Made by a program: the position numbers and the translations under genes. Shown piece by piece: positions 23,334 to 34,893 of a DNA stretch of 64,000 bases. The notes beneath the pieces are model-generated. The model was given only the letters and a program-made list of their open reading frames with translations. It was not told where the DNA came from and ran no database searches. Positions within the stretch are counted from its first letter, which is position 1; each line of letters starts with the position of its first letter. The stretch covers positions 25,452,203-25,516,202 of the forward strand of contig CM055312.2 in NCBI GenBank assembly GCA_029255685.2. Direction: 5' to 3'. Source of the DNA: Silene conica. Lineage: Eukaryota; Streptophyta; Magnoliopsida; Caryophyllales; Caryophyllaceae.

Positions 23334-24379
23334 CCCTAGATGATCAACGCTTAACACCTTCACACAAAATCTCAGCCGACACTTCAGGGTACAAGTTAGA
23401 GGGATCACACGGTGGTTTAGGGTGGCCGTTGGTGGCTCGTTTGACATCTGAAAAAGGGTACACGCGCGATTTCTCTATTCTTTCTAGTTTTTGTCCAACT
23501 TCAATTGATAATCTCGTGTGTTTATTTATGCTTGTAGATTGTGATCTTTGTGTAGTTTTAATCTGTGAAGTACAGTAGTCATACTTGGATCATAGTCGGG
23601 TCACCGTTGACCCCTATTGACCGTCGTTTTGTGGTGGTTTAACCCCCTGCCAGAGACGGGTTACAGTGGTTCTTTTATCGTTTTGTATGGGGGGTGTTTG
23701 TGTTCTGTTTCGTTTTATAATGTGTCTATTTTTCGTACGTTTGTTAGGGTCGTTTGAAAGGTAGTAGTCAAGGGGTCCATGTGGTGGTTATTGCGGTGGT
23801 TCTTGGTGGATCAGGTTGGTACTGGAGTAGGGTTCGAATTGGGGTTGTGTGGTGATGAGTCGTTTTTTTTTTCTGAACAAGTGTCTGAACATGGACTTTG
23901 CACTGTAATTTATTTCCAATCCTTTTTCCTATAATCATAGATGTGCGGGTAGTTTGTGAGGGGGTAGTGCGGAGTCTGTAGTGGTGGACCTGGTGGTGGG
24001 TCGTGGTTGTTGTGGGCGGTTTCTAAGTGAGTTTTGTTTTGCTACCAAAATCGTAAAAACAAGCGCTGTGATGGTATGGCTGGTTTCTGTGCGTCTGTTT
24101 GGTGCCGTGGGAGGCTGACGACGGCCACTGACCTCCTCCCTGGGATCACCCCCGCTCAAGGGCGAGCCTGGTGGTGCCAGCGGGGAGGCCAGGGGTTCCA
24201 GTGGGCGTTGGAAGTGGTGGTTGATAGGGTTGTCACGGCAGGAGGGTGATTGTGAATGGGCTGTTTGTTGCTTGCTTGTTTGTACGGTTTTGCGAATTCT
24301 TTGTTTTACGTGATTCAATTGTGGGTTAGTGGTGTTGTAATCAATTCTTTATTAAACATAATCATTAGTGTTAATCATG

Positions 24380-24380
<1 letters not shown>

Positions 24381-24418
<38 letters not shown>
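24381..24418 (+). repeat. (TTA)n microsatellite in the D LTR
   Basis: A run of about 12 TTA repeats. The homologous tracts are 29954-29988 (one repeat shorter) and 31690-31727 (the same length as this one). Confidence 0.95.
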
Positions 24419-25597
24419 GTTTTATTATTGTTGTTGTTATTCGTATGATTGTTTGATTATAATTATTGCTAATGATATTATTAGGATTTAGTAATTTTGG
24501 GTGAGTGATATTATTAGTAGTATTAATCATGTTTTAATAATTAGTCTAATTATTATTGTGTAGTTATTCATAATTATATTGTTGTAATATCGATTTAAGT
24601 AATAATCGTTTAATTGGTCATAGGCTACTTTTAGCAAGTCTATAATTAGTAAGTTTATAATTGATACGTATATGAGCATGTCTATCTATATTTCTATAGT
24701 GTGTTATGAATAAGCCAGATGTGTATATGATCAAGTGGATCGTTAGTGTTGTTTGAACAAGTAGAATTTGATATAAGTAATATTTATAGGAACGGAATTC
24801 GAGGAGGAACATTACTAGACGGTGTTTGCGTATTTCAGATTTGCTATTCCAGGTAGGTTACACTGGAACTACTTTTGCATTGTGCTATGTTTGTATGTGA
24901 ATTGGATGCTATGGATGCAAGTATCATTATTTATGAGATGCGTATACAGTATTGGTTCTTTATTATTGCATTCATAAGCATGGCATAAGTACGGTTACAG
25001 ATTGAGATGATGATGAGATATTATTGGGCCCAGGCTAGCTCTGCAGGGCTAGACCTGGTGACCTCAGCTGTTATGCTGGTGTTCGGCGACGGCCGAGTAT
25101 AGTCTGCCGGGAGGTTGGGTATGGCTGGGAGTCACGGGTTTGAGAATGAAAAATGAGAATGAGAATGAGATTGAGATTGGCATATCATGGCATTGCATAT
25201 CATTTATATTGTGTTTTGTTGTTGTGTTATCCTACTCAACCGCGAGGTTGACAGTGTATTCGTGTTCACCTACGATGATCCGGAACGGGGAGTAGATATT
25301 TCAGGTCAAAGACAGACGGACTAGGATCTGGGCTTGGAGGAGAGAGACTTGGAACAGACTCACCTAGTTATAGATCACCTAGCTTGTAATAGTTCGTTTG
25401 TACTTTTCATATGTTGAGTTTTGGGTTTTAGACTTGGCATGTAACAGTTTGGTTTTGACTCTTGATTAAGTAACTTAAAGTACTGTTTTATCTTTCACTA
25501 TGATTATCTCTTACCCTGGGTTACCCAGGATGGTAACAGCCTTATTTACCCTGGAAGTCCTAGTTCAGGCTCCTAGGTAAATGGGGGTGTTACAAAG

Positions 25598-25609
25598 TGG
25601 TATCAGAGA
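25598..25609 (+). promoter_or_regulatory. Primer binding site of D
   Basis: TGGTATCAGAGA lies three bases after the LTR end, complementary to initiator-Met tRNA. Confidence 0.85.
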
Positions 25610-28440
25610 GAACGATCCTCAGGCCTAAAAACAAATGAATAAAAATAATGAACATAGGAAGAGTCAAATAAAATGAACCCCGGGTTAGTAACTGTTAGGA
25701 GCCCCCAGGTTTGGGATGAGTTAGGGGCCCCCTCAAACCAAGCCACTGGCCCTTTCAGTCTAACCTGGTAAACCGTGAGTGATGCAGAGAGTGGGTAGTA
25801 ACAAATAAAAGATCAGACCTTGTCTATTTTGTACTAACATTTTTGCAGGAGCGGAATGAGGTAAGTAATGATGTGATACATAGTTAATGATGTGCAATGA
25901 AAGGATATGGTTGACATTGGCATAATGAATTATTTGAATAGTTGAGTGACATTTTAGTGTATGGATGGCATGAGTTGTGAATTATGAACTATATGATGAT
26001 ATGCATGCGGTTTTATGATCCCTGAACCCTTAGGTAGAAATAACGTATAATGATGTGTGTAATGAGATGGTGATAGAAGCACTATAAATTATAGCTACCT
26101 AGGAGGTTAAATATAGGAGAGATATGACCACGATTGACTGGAATGGTTAATAGAGCCAGCCAGGCAATGTTGTTACAGGACGCGAAATCAAGTTAAGTCT
26201 TTTGTGTAAAGCTAGTAGGCCGAAACGGGTGTCGTGTCTATTGATAATTGTTTTGTTGCTCTTCTGAGTGTGTATATACTTCTTATTTGAATTCCTTATT
26301 CTTTGCAAGAGTTTGCTGTTTGACTTACTAGGCAAATGTGATCGAATTTTGAGATTTATGATTGTTATTATCTTACTAAATGCCTTAGCAATCCATGTCT
26401 AGTGATATGCGGAATGTGTTGCCCCAAACCATGAATGTTATATAGTAATGTGTAGGTTATGTTTTAAAGTTACATGCCAATTTCATATTTATTTATGCAT
26501 ATATAATTAGTGAATTATTTAGTTGATTCTACTTTCAGTTTCAAAATCTTTACTGTGTACTAGATGACAATTATAGTTGAAATGAAGAATGAATGTTAAT
26601 ATGGCGCGATGTCATTTCTATGCTTCAATATATGCGTCAACATGTTTTTAGAATAGTTGTGTTTTAATATGACGATGTAAAGTAATAATGTGAAATATTA
26701 AAGTAACCGACATTGTAATAAGTTTCCAGAATGTTATCCATTTGTACGGGTTGTCGTTTAAAATGTGTTCTCTATATGAATGTGTAAGTTTTATGTATGA
26801 TGACCTTATGAGTTAACTTTCTTATGATTTTTATTTCATGTTAAAACGACTTATGTTTTGACGGAAATAAATATTTTGGTAACAGTGGTCAGATTGTTAC
26901 CGCACAGTTTTGTTTTGACCTATGTTTTGTAAAGGAAATCATTTAAAACGTGCTTATTGTTTATGCATATTTCCAACTCCACCGTCTAGAATTTTCATTC
27001 ACGTTTTCAAATGATAAGCCACGTAAAATCTTAATGAGTCGTTATTTAATAGTGATTTTTTTTCAAGTTGTCCAAATTTCCGTGTAAGCGCTGTAAAGTT
27101 TTGTTCAAACCCACTGAGTTGTAAAATTTATTATAAATAATTTCCTTAAGTTTTAAATTGATTGTTCTTCCTATGATTAGTTAATTCCTTATGGTTTTTG
27201 GAAGTTGCTAAGTGATGTTTGATTGTTGAAATGGTAAAGTTTAAATATAAAAGTTTAAATCAAATATGAATTATGCTATGTAATCATGTGATATTCCGAT
27301 ATGACATTAGTAGCATGAAAAGTAGACATATTATATGGATATGAACTTTGTTACATAATAATATAACCTTAATTATTATTGGTGAGTTTTAATTTATACA
27401 AAGTTAGTTTCTTTTATATCGACGCTATTGGTTATGCCACAAGGTGAATTACCTATTGTTATGTTTAAGTCTGATCACAATATATTGAAATAGTAATTTG
27501 GTTGACACGTGAATTGTGTAAATGCTAGTCTTATTTTCGATCTATAACTTGTAAAATCGTTAGCTGATTCGTGTTTATAAATTATCATTAATTACAACTT
27601 CATTGTTTTGAAAGTTTCGAAATGTTTTCAAATCGATAATCCATGATAAAGCTGATGTTTGATAATTATGGTAATTGTTTTGCAACAGGAAGAATGTGTA
27701 GCTACATGTTAATAAATTTTTTGCCTAAATATGAAATTGTTGATGTAAACCCCTTATTCTGCACGTTATATCCATTACTGGATTTATGATTGATATAATT
27801 TGAGTAGATGAGAAATGCACCTATGTGGTTTTAACTTATTTATACCTAGAAATGTTAAACTGACCTGCTAGTCTATGATTGGTGTATATCTTGTCAAATA
27901 AGCCAATGCTCCATGTTTGATTATATTGGTTAAATTTTGCCTTATGTCTTTCCTAGAATATGATTTCGTTTCTATAATATGATTATGAGCATGAAATGTT
28001 TTGATTTGTCAATTTTGAACTATGAGTTAGCTGGTTGTCTACATTGGTGTAAATACGTTAAGTTGTGTTAAAATTTAAGGGTATATAGGTACTAGTAGTT
28101 ACCTCGATTTTGTTTTACTGCGTAGCATGAAATTGACAAATATGATGGTTGCTTCAAAAGTCGGATGCTAGTGGTAATTACCTTATCATATGATTTGTGA
28201 CTGATGTTTTGGTGATCTTCTTGAGCGTTGAATGTGAAATTTGTAATGGGGTTACGGGGACGTAACCATGTTTTAAGGAGGATAGGATTGTAAAATCTTG
28301 ATGCTTTATGATATGGCTAGTTGATAATGATAATTAGTATGTCGTGATTATTTGAATATATATATCTGATAATCCTGTTTATTTCTGTTATGCATTATAC
28401 CGTGATTCGTGATATATCTTTTAACTTAGTTATGCGTTAA
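25610..28440 (+). other. Non-coding interior of D
   Basis: This is AT-rich sequence with no frame above about 65 codons and no similarity to gag or pol. The element depends on enzymes from elsewhere. Confidence 0.7.
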
Positions 28441-28490
28441 ACTTTGAGGACAAAGTTTTCTTAACGAAGGTAGAATGTAACAATTCATGT
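28441..28490 (+). other. Possible fossil PPT and LTR boundary inside D
   Basis: The text actttgaggacaaagt, then aacgaaggtagaa, then TGTAACAATTC has the layout of a gypsy PPT region followed by an LTR start. It lies 137 bases upstream of the functional boundary. It may be a relic of an earlier LTR or a duplicated 3' signal. Confidence 0.4.
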
Positions 28491-28590
28491 CTTAAAGTAC
28501 TTTTATTAGATTCTAACGTAATATTTCTGTGTTCGCTACATGTTTTACGATCAGTTCTGTTGACCATGAGACGGTGAACTTCGGGACGAA

Positions 28591-28612
28591 GTTCATTGTA
28601 AGAGGGGAATAC
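28591..28612 (+). promoter_or_regulatory. PPT of D
   Basis: The purine-rich stretch aagaggggaatac directly precedes the 3' LTR start at 28613. Confidence 0.75.
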
Positions 28613-29952
28613 TGTAATACCCCGTATTTTACTACGTTTTATTATATTTAATTATCGTTTTATTTTATTTAATTACTTGTTACTTTGACGCCTTGCTATC
28701 GTTTATTTGATTTATCGAGTTATGTTATATTTTATATGTTATAAGTAAGTGGCGGGAACGGGAAATTAGTGATTTATATACGGGTTAATGTATGTGGACC
28801 TAGGGATGCGTGCCCAAGGCTGTTAAGCCCAACTCGACACACTTTGCACATTGAAAGAAAAGCAACAAATTCTATCAGCTCTATATATGTCGACACCCTA
28901 AAACCCTAACCCTAGATGATCAACGCTTAACACCTTCACACAAAATCTCAGCCGACACTTCAGGGTACAAGTTAGAGGGATCACACGGTGGTTTAGGGTG
29001 GCCGTTGGTGGCTCGTTTGACATCTGAAAAAGGGTACACGCGCGATTTCTCTATTCTTTCTAGTTTTTGTCCAACTTCAATTGATAATCTCGTGTGTTTA
29101 TTTATGCTTGTAGATTGTGATCTTTGTGTAGTTTTAATCTGTGAAGTACAGTAGTCATACTTGGATCATAGTCGGGTCACCGTTGACCCCTATTGACCGT
29201 CGTTTTGTGGTGGTTTAACCCCCTGCCAGAGACGGGTTACAGTGGTTCTTTTATCGTTTTGTATGGGGGGTGTTTGTGTTCTGTTTCGTTTTATAATGTG
29301 TATTTTTCGTACGTTTGTTAGGGTCGTTTGAAAGGTAGTAGTCAAGGGGTCCATGTGGTGGTTATTGCGGTGGTTCTTGGTGGATCAGGTTGGTACTGGA
29401 GTAGGGTTCGAATTGGGGTTGTGTGGTGATGAGTCGTTTTTTTTTCTGAACAAGTGTCTGAACATGGACTTTGCACTGTAATTTATTTCCAATCCTTTTT
29501 CCTATAATCATAGATGTGCGGGTAGTTTGTGAGGGGGTAGTGCGGAGTCTGTAGTGGTGGACCTGGTGGTGGGTCGTGGTTGTTGTGGGCGGTTTCTAAG
29601 TGAGTTTTGTTTTGCTACCAAAATCGTAAAAACAAGCGCTGTGATGGTATGGCTGGTTTCTGTGCGTCTGTTTGGTGCCGTGGGAGGCTGACGACGGCCA
29701 CTGACCTCCTCCCTGGGATCACCCCCGCTCAAGGGCGAGCCTGGTGGTGCCAGCGGGGAGGCCAGGGGTTCCAGTGGGCGTTGGAAGTGGTGGTTGATAG
29801 GGTTGTCACGGCAGGAGGGTGATTGTGAATGGGCTGTTTGTTGCTTGCTTGTTTGTACGGTTTTGCGAATTCTTTGTTTTACGTGATTCAATTGTGGGTT
29901 AGTGGTGTTGTAATCAATTCTTTATTAAACATAATCATTAGTGTTAATCATG

Positions 29953-29988
<36 letters not shown>

Positions 29989-31688
29989 GTTTTATTATTG
30001 TTGTTGTTATTCGTATGATTGTTTGATTATAATTATTGCTAATGATATTATTAGGATTTAGTAATTTTGGGTGAGTGATATTATTAGTAGTATTAATCAT
30101 GTTTTAATAATTAGTCTAATTATTATTGTGTAGTTATTCATAATTATATTGTTGTAATATCGATTTAAGTAATAATCGTTTAATTGGTCATAGGCTACTT
30201 TTAGCAAGTCTATAATTAGTAAGTTTATAATTGATACGTATATGAGCATGTCTATCTATATTTCTATAGTGTGTTATGAATAAGCCAGATGTGTATATGA
30301 TCAAGTGGATCGTTAGTGTTGTTTGAACAAGTAGAATTTGATATAAGTAATATTTATAGGAACGGAATTCGAGGAGGAACATTACTAGACGGTGTTTGCG
30401 TATTTCAGATTTGCTATTCCAGGTAGGTTACACTGGAACTACTTTTGCATTGTGCTATGTTTGTATGTGAATTGGATGCTATGGATGCAAGTATCATTAT
30501 TTATGAGATGCGTATACAGTATTGGTTCTTTATTATTGCATTCATAAGCATGACATAAGTACGGTTACAGATTGAGATGATGATGAGATATTATTGGGCC
30601 CAGGCTAGCTCTGCAGGGCTAGACCTGGTGACCTCAGCTGTTATGCTGGTGTTCGGCGACGGCCGAGTATAGTCTGCCGGGAGGTTCGGTATGGCTGGGA
30701 GTCACGGGTTTGAGAATGAAAAATGAGAATGAGAATGAGATTGAGATTGGCATATCATGGCATTGCATATCATTTATATTGTGTTTTGTTGTTGTGTTAT
30801 CCTACTCAACCGCGAGGTTGACAGTGTATTCGTGTTCACCTACGATGATCCGGAACGGGGAGTAGATATTTCAGGTCAAAGACAGACGGACTAGGATCTG
30901 GGCTTGGAGGAGAGAGACTTGGAACAGACTCACCTAGTTATAGATCACCTAGCTTGTAATAGTTCGTTTGTACTTTTCATATGTTGAGTTTTGGGTTTTA
31001 GACTTGGCATGTAACAGTTTGGTTTTGACTCTTGATTAAGTAACTTAAAGTACTGTTTTATCTTTCACTATGATTATCTCTTACCTCCATGTGGTGGTTA
31101 TTGCGGTGGTTCTTGGTGGATCAGGTTGGTACTGGAGTAGGGTTCGAATTGGGGTTGTGTGGTGATGAGTCGTTTTTTTTTCTGAACAAGTGTCTGAACA
31201 TGGACTTTGCACTGTAATTTATTTCCAATCCTTTTTCCTATAATCATAGATGTGCGGGTAGTTTGTGAGGGGGTAGTGCGGAGTCTGTAGTGGTGGACCT
31301 GGTGGTGGGTCGTGGTTGTTGTGGGCGGTTTCTAAGTGAGTTTTGTTTTGCTACCAAAATCGTAAAAACAAGCGCTGTGATGGTATGGCTGGTTTCTGTG
31401 CGTCTGTTTGGTGCCGTGGGAGGCTGACGACGGCCACTGACCTCCTCCCTGGGATCACCCCCGCTCAAGGGCGAGCCTGGTGGTGCCAGCGGGGAGGCCA
31501 GGGGTTCCAGTGGGCGTTGGAAGTGGTGGTTGATAGGGTTGTCACGGCAGGAGGGTGATTGTGAATGGGCTGTTTGTTGCTTGCTTGTTTGTACGGTTTT
31601 GCGAATTCTTTGTTTTACGTGATTCAATTGTGGGTTAGTGGTGTTGTAATCAATTCTTTATTAAACATAATCATTAGTGTTAATCATG

Positions 31689-31727
<39 letters not shown>

Positions 31728-32903
31728 GTTTTATTATTGTTGTTGTTATTCGTATGATTGTTTGATTATAATTATTGCTAATGATATTATTAGGATTTAG
31801 TAATTTTGGGTGAGTGATATTATTAGTAGTATTAATCATGTTTTAATAATTAGTCTAATTATTATTGTGTAGTTATTCATAATTATATTGTTGTAATATC
31901 GATTTAAGTAATAATCGTTTAATTGGTCATAGGCTACTTTTAGCAAGTCTATAATTAGTAAGTTTATAATTGATACGTATATGAGCATGTCTATCTATAT
32001 TTCTATAGTGTGTTATGAATAAGCCAGATGTGTATAAGATCAAGTGGATCGTTAGTGTTGTTTGAACAAGTAGAATTTGATATAAGTAATATTTATAGGA
32101 ACGGAATTCGAGGAGGAACATTACTAGACGGTGTTTGCGTATTTCAGATTTGCTATTCCAGGTAGGTTACACTGGAACTACTTTTGCATTGTGCTATGTT
32201 TGTATGTGAATTGGATGCTATGGATGCAAGTATCATTATTTATGAGATGCGTATACAGTATTGGTTCTTTATTATTGCATTCATAAGCATGGCATAAGTA
32301 CGGTTACAGATTGAGATGATGATGAGATATTATTGGGCCCAGGCTAGCTCTGCAGGGCTAGACCTGGTGACCTCAGCTGTTATGCTGGTGTTCGGCGACG
32401 GCCGAGTATAGTCTGCCGGGAGGTTCGGTATGGCTGGGAGTCACGGGTTTGAGAATGAAAAATGAGAATGAGAATGAGATTGAGATTGGCATATCATGGC
32501 ATTGCATATCATTTATATTGTGTTTTGTTGTTGTGTTATCCTACTCAACCGCGAGGTTGACAGTGTATTCGTGTTCACCTACGATGATCCGGAACGGGGA
32601 GTAGATATTTCAGGTCAAAGACAGACGGACTAGGATCTGGGCTTGGAGGAGAGAGACTTGGAACAGACTCACCTAGTTATAGATCACCTAGCTTGTAATA
32701 GTTCGTTTGTACTTTTCATATGTTGAGTTTTGGGTTTTAGACTTGGCATGTAACAGTTTGGTTTTGACTCTTGATTAAGTAACTTAAAGTACTGTTTTAT
32801 CTTTCACTATGATTATCTCTTACCCTGGGTTACCCAGGATGGTAACAGCCTTATTTACCCTGGAAGTCCTAGTTCAGGCTCCTAGGTAAATGGGGGTGTT
32901 ACA
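28613..32903 (+). repeat. 3' LTR of D with internal tandem duplication
   Basis: The LTR starts TGTAATACCCC and follows the 5' LTR to about 31085. There the sequence jumps back to tccatgtgg (29350 in this LTR, 23776 in the 5' LTR) and runs a second time to the LTR end. The repeated blocks are 29350-31085 and 31086-32824, about 1.74 kb each. Confidence 0.9.
31086..32824 (+). repeat. Second copy of the duplicated D LTR segment
   Basis: This block is nearly identical to 29350-31085. It differs at a few sites (for example the (TTA)n length, and ggcataag at about 32291 against gacataag at about 30551), so some changes arose after or during the duplication. The junction ttacc/tccatg shows at most one or two bases of microhomology. 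Confidence 0.9.
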
Positions 32904-32908
32904 CCCGG

Positions 32909-33274
32909 TGTGCGATAGCTGTCTATTGGGATATGTGTTAAGTTCACCTCTGGACCCAATACTTGTTTGTAGCATTGGGATATGTGTTAAGTTCACCTCT
33001 GGACCCTTTGCTTGTGGATGTATGTTGGGATATGTGTTAAGTTCACCTCTGGACCCGACATTTGTTTGTAGTGGGATATGTGTTAAGTTCACCTCTGGAT
33101 CCATTACTGTGTTACGTTTAGGGATATGTGTTAAGTTCACCTCTGAACCCTTTACTTGGATTGTATGTTTAGGGATATGTGTTAAGTTCACCTCTGGACT
33201 CTTTACTTGAATTGCATGTTGGGATATGTGTTAAGTTCATCTCTGGACCCGACATTGTTTGGTAGTGGGATATG
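32909..33274 (+). repeat. 3' LTR of E, third segment
   Basis: The LTR resumes after D and continues the hairpin array. Unit order (TATTGGG, CATTGGG, TGTTGGG, GTAGTGGG, two GTTTAGGG, TGTTGGG, GTAGTGGG) matches the 5' LTR where they overlap. It breaks in the middle of a unit at about 33274. Confidence 0.85.
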
Positions 33275-34893
33275 GCAGGGGAAGGGACTCCTAGCCGGTT
33301 GACCGGCAGCCTGTCCCGGACCGGCTGAGAGCCCCTGTTCTCATTGTTTCGTTTATAACTTTCAAACAGTTTATCGGTTTTGTTTGAGATTCGTTCCGCG
33401 TACCTTTTATGTGTGTTTGAGGTCCCCGGAGGATGGGCGACACTATATTGGGTTCGGGAATGGAGTGAGGATAGAGACCCCCCGGTCGGGTAACCGAAAG
33501 GGAAACCGGCTCTCCCTCATCTTAGTTCCCGGGATCAATTAAGTGTTGTTTAGTGGTTTAAGAAGTTAGAACTATAGGTTAGTTTCTATCTTTGGATGTT
33601 ATTGGTTGATGCGTGTTAAGGTATGCCTTAAGCTGGCCTCTGAGCTTAACACCTGAGTTGTATGTCGCGTAATGGGATATGTGTTAAGTTCACCTCTGGA
33701 CCCATTACGTGTTTTGCTTGTGGCGTGTCAGGATATGTGTTAAGTTCACCTCTGGACCTGACACGTGATCAGTTGTCGTACATGGGATATGTGTTAAGTT
33801 CACCTCTGGACCCGGTGTGCGATAGCTGTGTATTGGGATATGTGTTAAGTTCACCTCTCGACCCAATACTTGTTTGTAGCATTGGGATATGTGTTAAGTT
33901 CACCTCTGGACCCTTTGCTTGTGGATGTTTAGGGATATGTGTTAAGTTCACCTCTGGACCCTTTACTTGAATTGTATGTTGGGATATGTGTTAAGTTCAC
34001 CTCTGGACCCGACATTGTTTTGGTAGTGGGATATGTGTTAAGTTCACCTCTGGACCCATTGCTAGTGTTTATTGTTATCTTGGTCTATGCCTTAAGTTGG
34101 CCTCTGAGTCCTTGATTGTGAAAGTGTGTTAGTATTTAGGTTATGTCTTAAGTTGACCGCTGAACCTTTATACTTGCTATGTTATATCTGCTTGCCTAAA
34201 GTTGGTACAGTGTCAGATATTGTTATTGATGTTGATGAGTATAGTACTTTGATTATGGTTTTGTTCATCCAAGGCATTGGATGACTCTTTGGTCAGTTTC
34301 GTAAATAGTTTGGACTGAAAGACCCCCCGACCGGATAACCGGTAGGGAAACCGGCTCTTCTAAATAGTTTCCGAAGTTGGTTGAGAGTTGTGCATTAGTG
34401 ATTGCATGATAGTATGAGATCAGTTATTGAGATATTGATATACTTCACATGTTTATATATGTTGGAGTGTTCTGTTTGTATTCTGTGTTACGTGTCGTTA
34501 CAAAAGGTGGCTAGGAGAACTCTAGTCACTCCCCACTGATTGTGGCGTACATGTTTTCATGTATGTAGGTACATGCAGGTTGGCCGGGGTTTGATGAGAG
34601 CTAGCGAGTGATGATCCACTTGTCATCATATGACTTACACCTTTTCGAGTAGCTAGACTCTAGTTTTGGATACTGTTTATCTTTTGGTGCCTGTAGGGAT
34701 GTTCCATCCCAGGCTTTGTATATATATTTGGTTTCCGTACTTAGAACTGTTATACTTATCTATTTTCTTATATCAGTTTCCAGTTTCAGTTTTAATTCAC
34801 CTCGCACGTTGTATATGTTTAAAAAGTTTTAATTCCGCTGCAATTTTAGTACTTTGTGTGTTTTATATTTCCGCTTTCGCGAGGGGTTTTACA
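33275..34893 (+). repeat. Fused LTR of an E relative (chimeric end)
   Basis: Instead of completing the unit, the sequence jumps to an upstream LTR position, with GC-rich hairpin, tttatcgg and ggtccccggagg. It then runs through a whole second hairpin array (33602-34180) to the LTR end gaggggttttaca at 34893. Its unit order lacks the TGTTGGG-GTAGTGGG-GTTTAGGG trio found in E, so it came from a different LTR copy. It also has a GUAA-loop hairpin (33486-33497) and a variant with loop ATAA (34330-34343). Confidence 0.8.
33602..34180 (+). repeat. Hairpin-unit array in the fused LTR
   Basis: The first unit is a variant in which both stems changed together: outer GTGTTAAG/CTTAACAC (33613 and 33645) and inner GCC/GGC (33625 and 33635). 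The next has the perfect stem CGTAATGGG/CCCATTACG (33668 and 33701), where the copy at 22833 has G.T at one position. The last units, near 34080-34180, are degenerate but still pair. Confidence 0.85.

Larger units (their letters stand above)
23037..25594 (+). repeat. 5' LTR of D
   Basis: This 2558-bp LTR has a TATA box and telo-box region, a (TTA)n tract and a GC-rich block (24100-24240). It also has a possible hairpin TCAACC-GCGA-GGTTGA near 25236-25251, with a GNRA-type loop. A second hairpin (CCAGG..CTAGC / GCTAG..CCTGG) lies at about 25030-25058. Confidence 0.93.
23037..32903 (+). mobile_element. Ty3/gypsy-like non-autonomous element D, complete
   Basis: The 9867-bp element is flanked by the target duplication cccgg (23032-23036 and 32904-32908) and landed inside a hairpin unit of the E LTR. 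LTR ends are TGTAATACCCC and ..GGTGTTACA. The interior is about 3 kb of AT-rich non-coding DNA, and no gag or pol is visible. The 5' LTR is 2558 bp, whereas the 3' LTR is 4291 bp because of an internal tandem duplication. LTR sequences are almost identical otherwise, so D is young. Confidence 0.92.
8737..34893 (+). mobile_element. Ty3/gypsy-like non-autonomous element E, with nested C and D
   Basis: The element has a 5' LTR ending at 9804, a PBS, a 3.4-kb non-coding interior, a PPT and a 3' LTR starting TGTAACATCCC at 13243. The 3' LTR is split by C (14611-22635) and D (23037-32903). At about 33275 it is fused to another LTR of the same family, which ends at 34893. The TGTAAC..TTACA ends and the cgaggacgaaac motif before the PPT resemble plant chromoviruses of the Tekay type, but no gag or pol remains, so the lineage is inferred. 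The LTR is about 3 kb once the insertions are removed. Confidence 0.75.

Noticed and set aside
23321..23338. Telomere-like ccctaaaaccctaaccct
   Set aside because: Too short for an interstitial telomere; better read as a telo-box in the LTR leader.
23935..24318. 127-codon minus-strand frame in the D LTR, repeated at 29508 and 31244
   Set aside because: It is antisense to the LTR, Pro/Thr/Ser-rich from GC-rich DNA, has no known motif, and is not conserved in frame in G.
32890..33970. Open frames of about 100 codons over the repeats (GYVLSSPLDP-type peptides)
   Set aside because: They are translations of the hairpin repeat in both directions; the frame is open only because the unit lacks stops.
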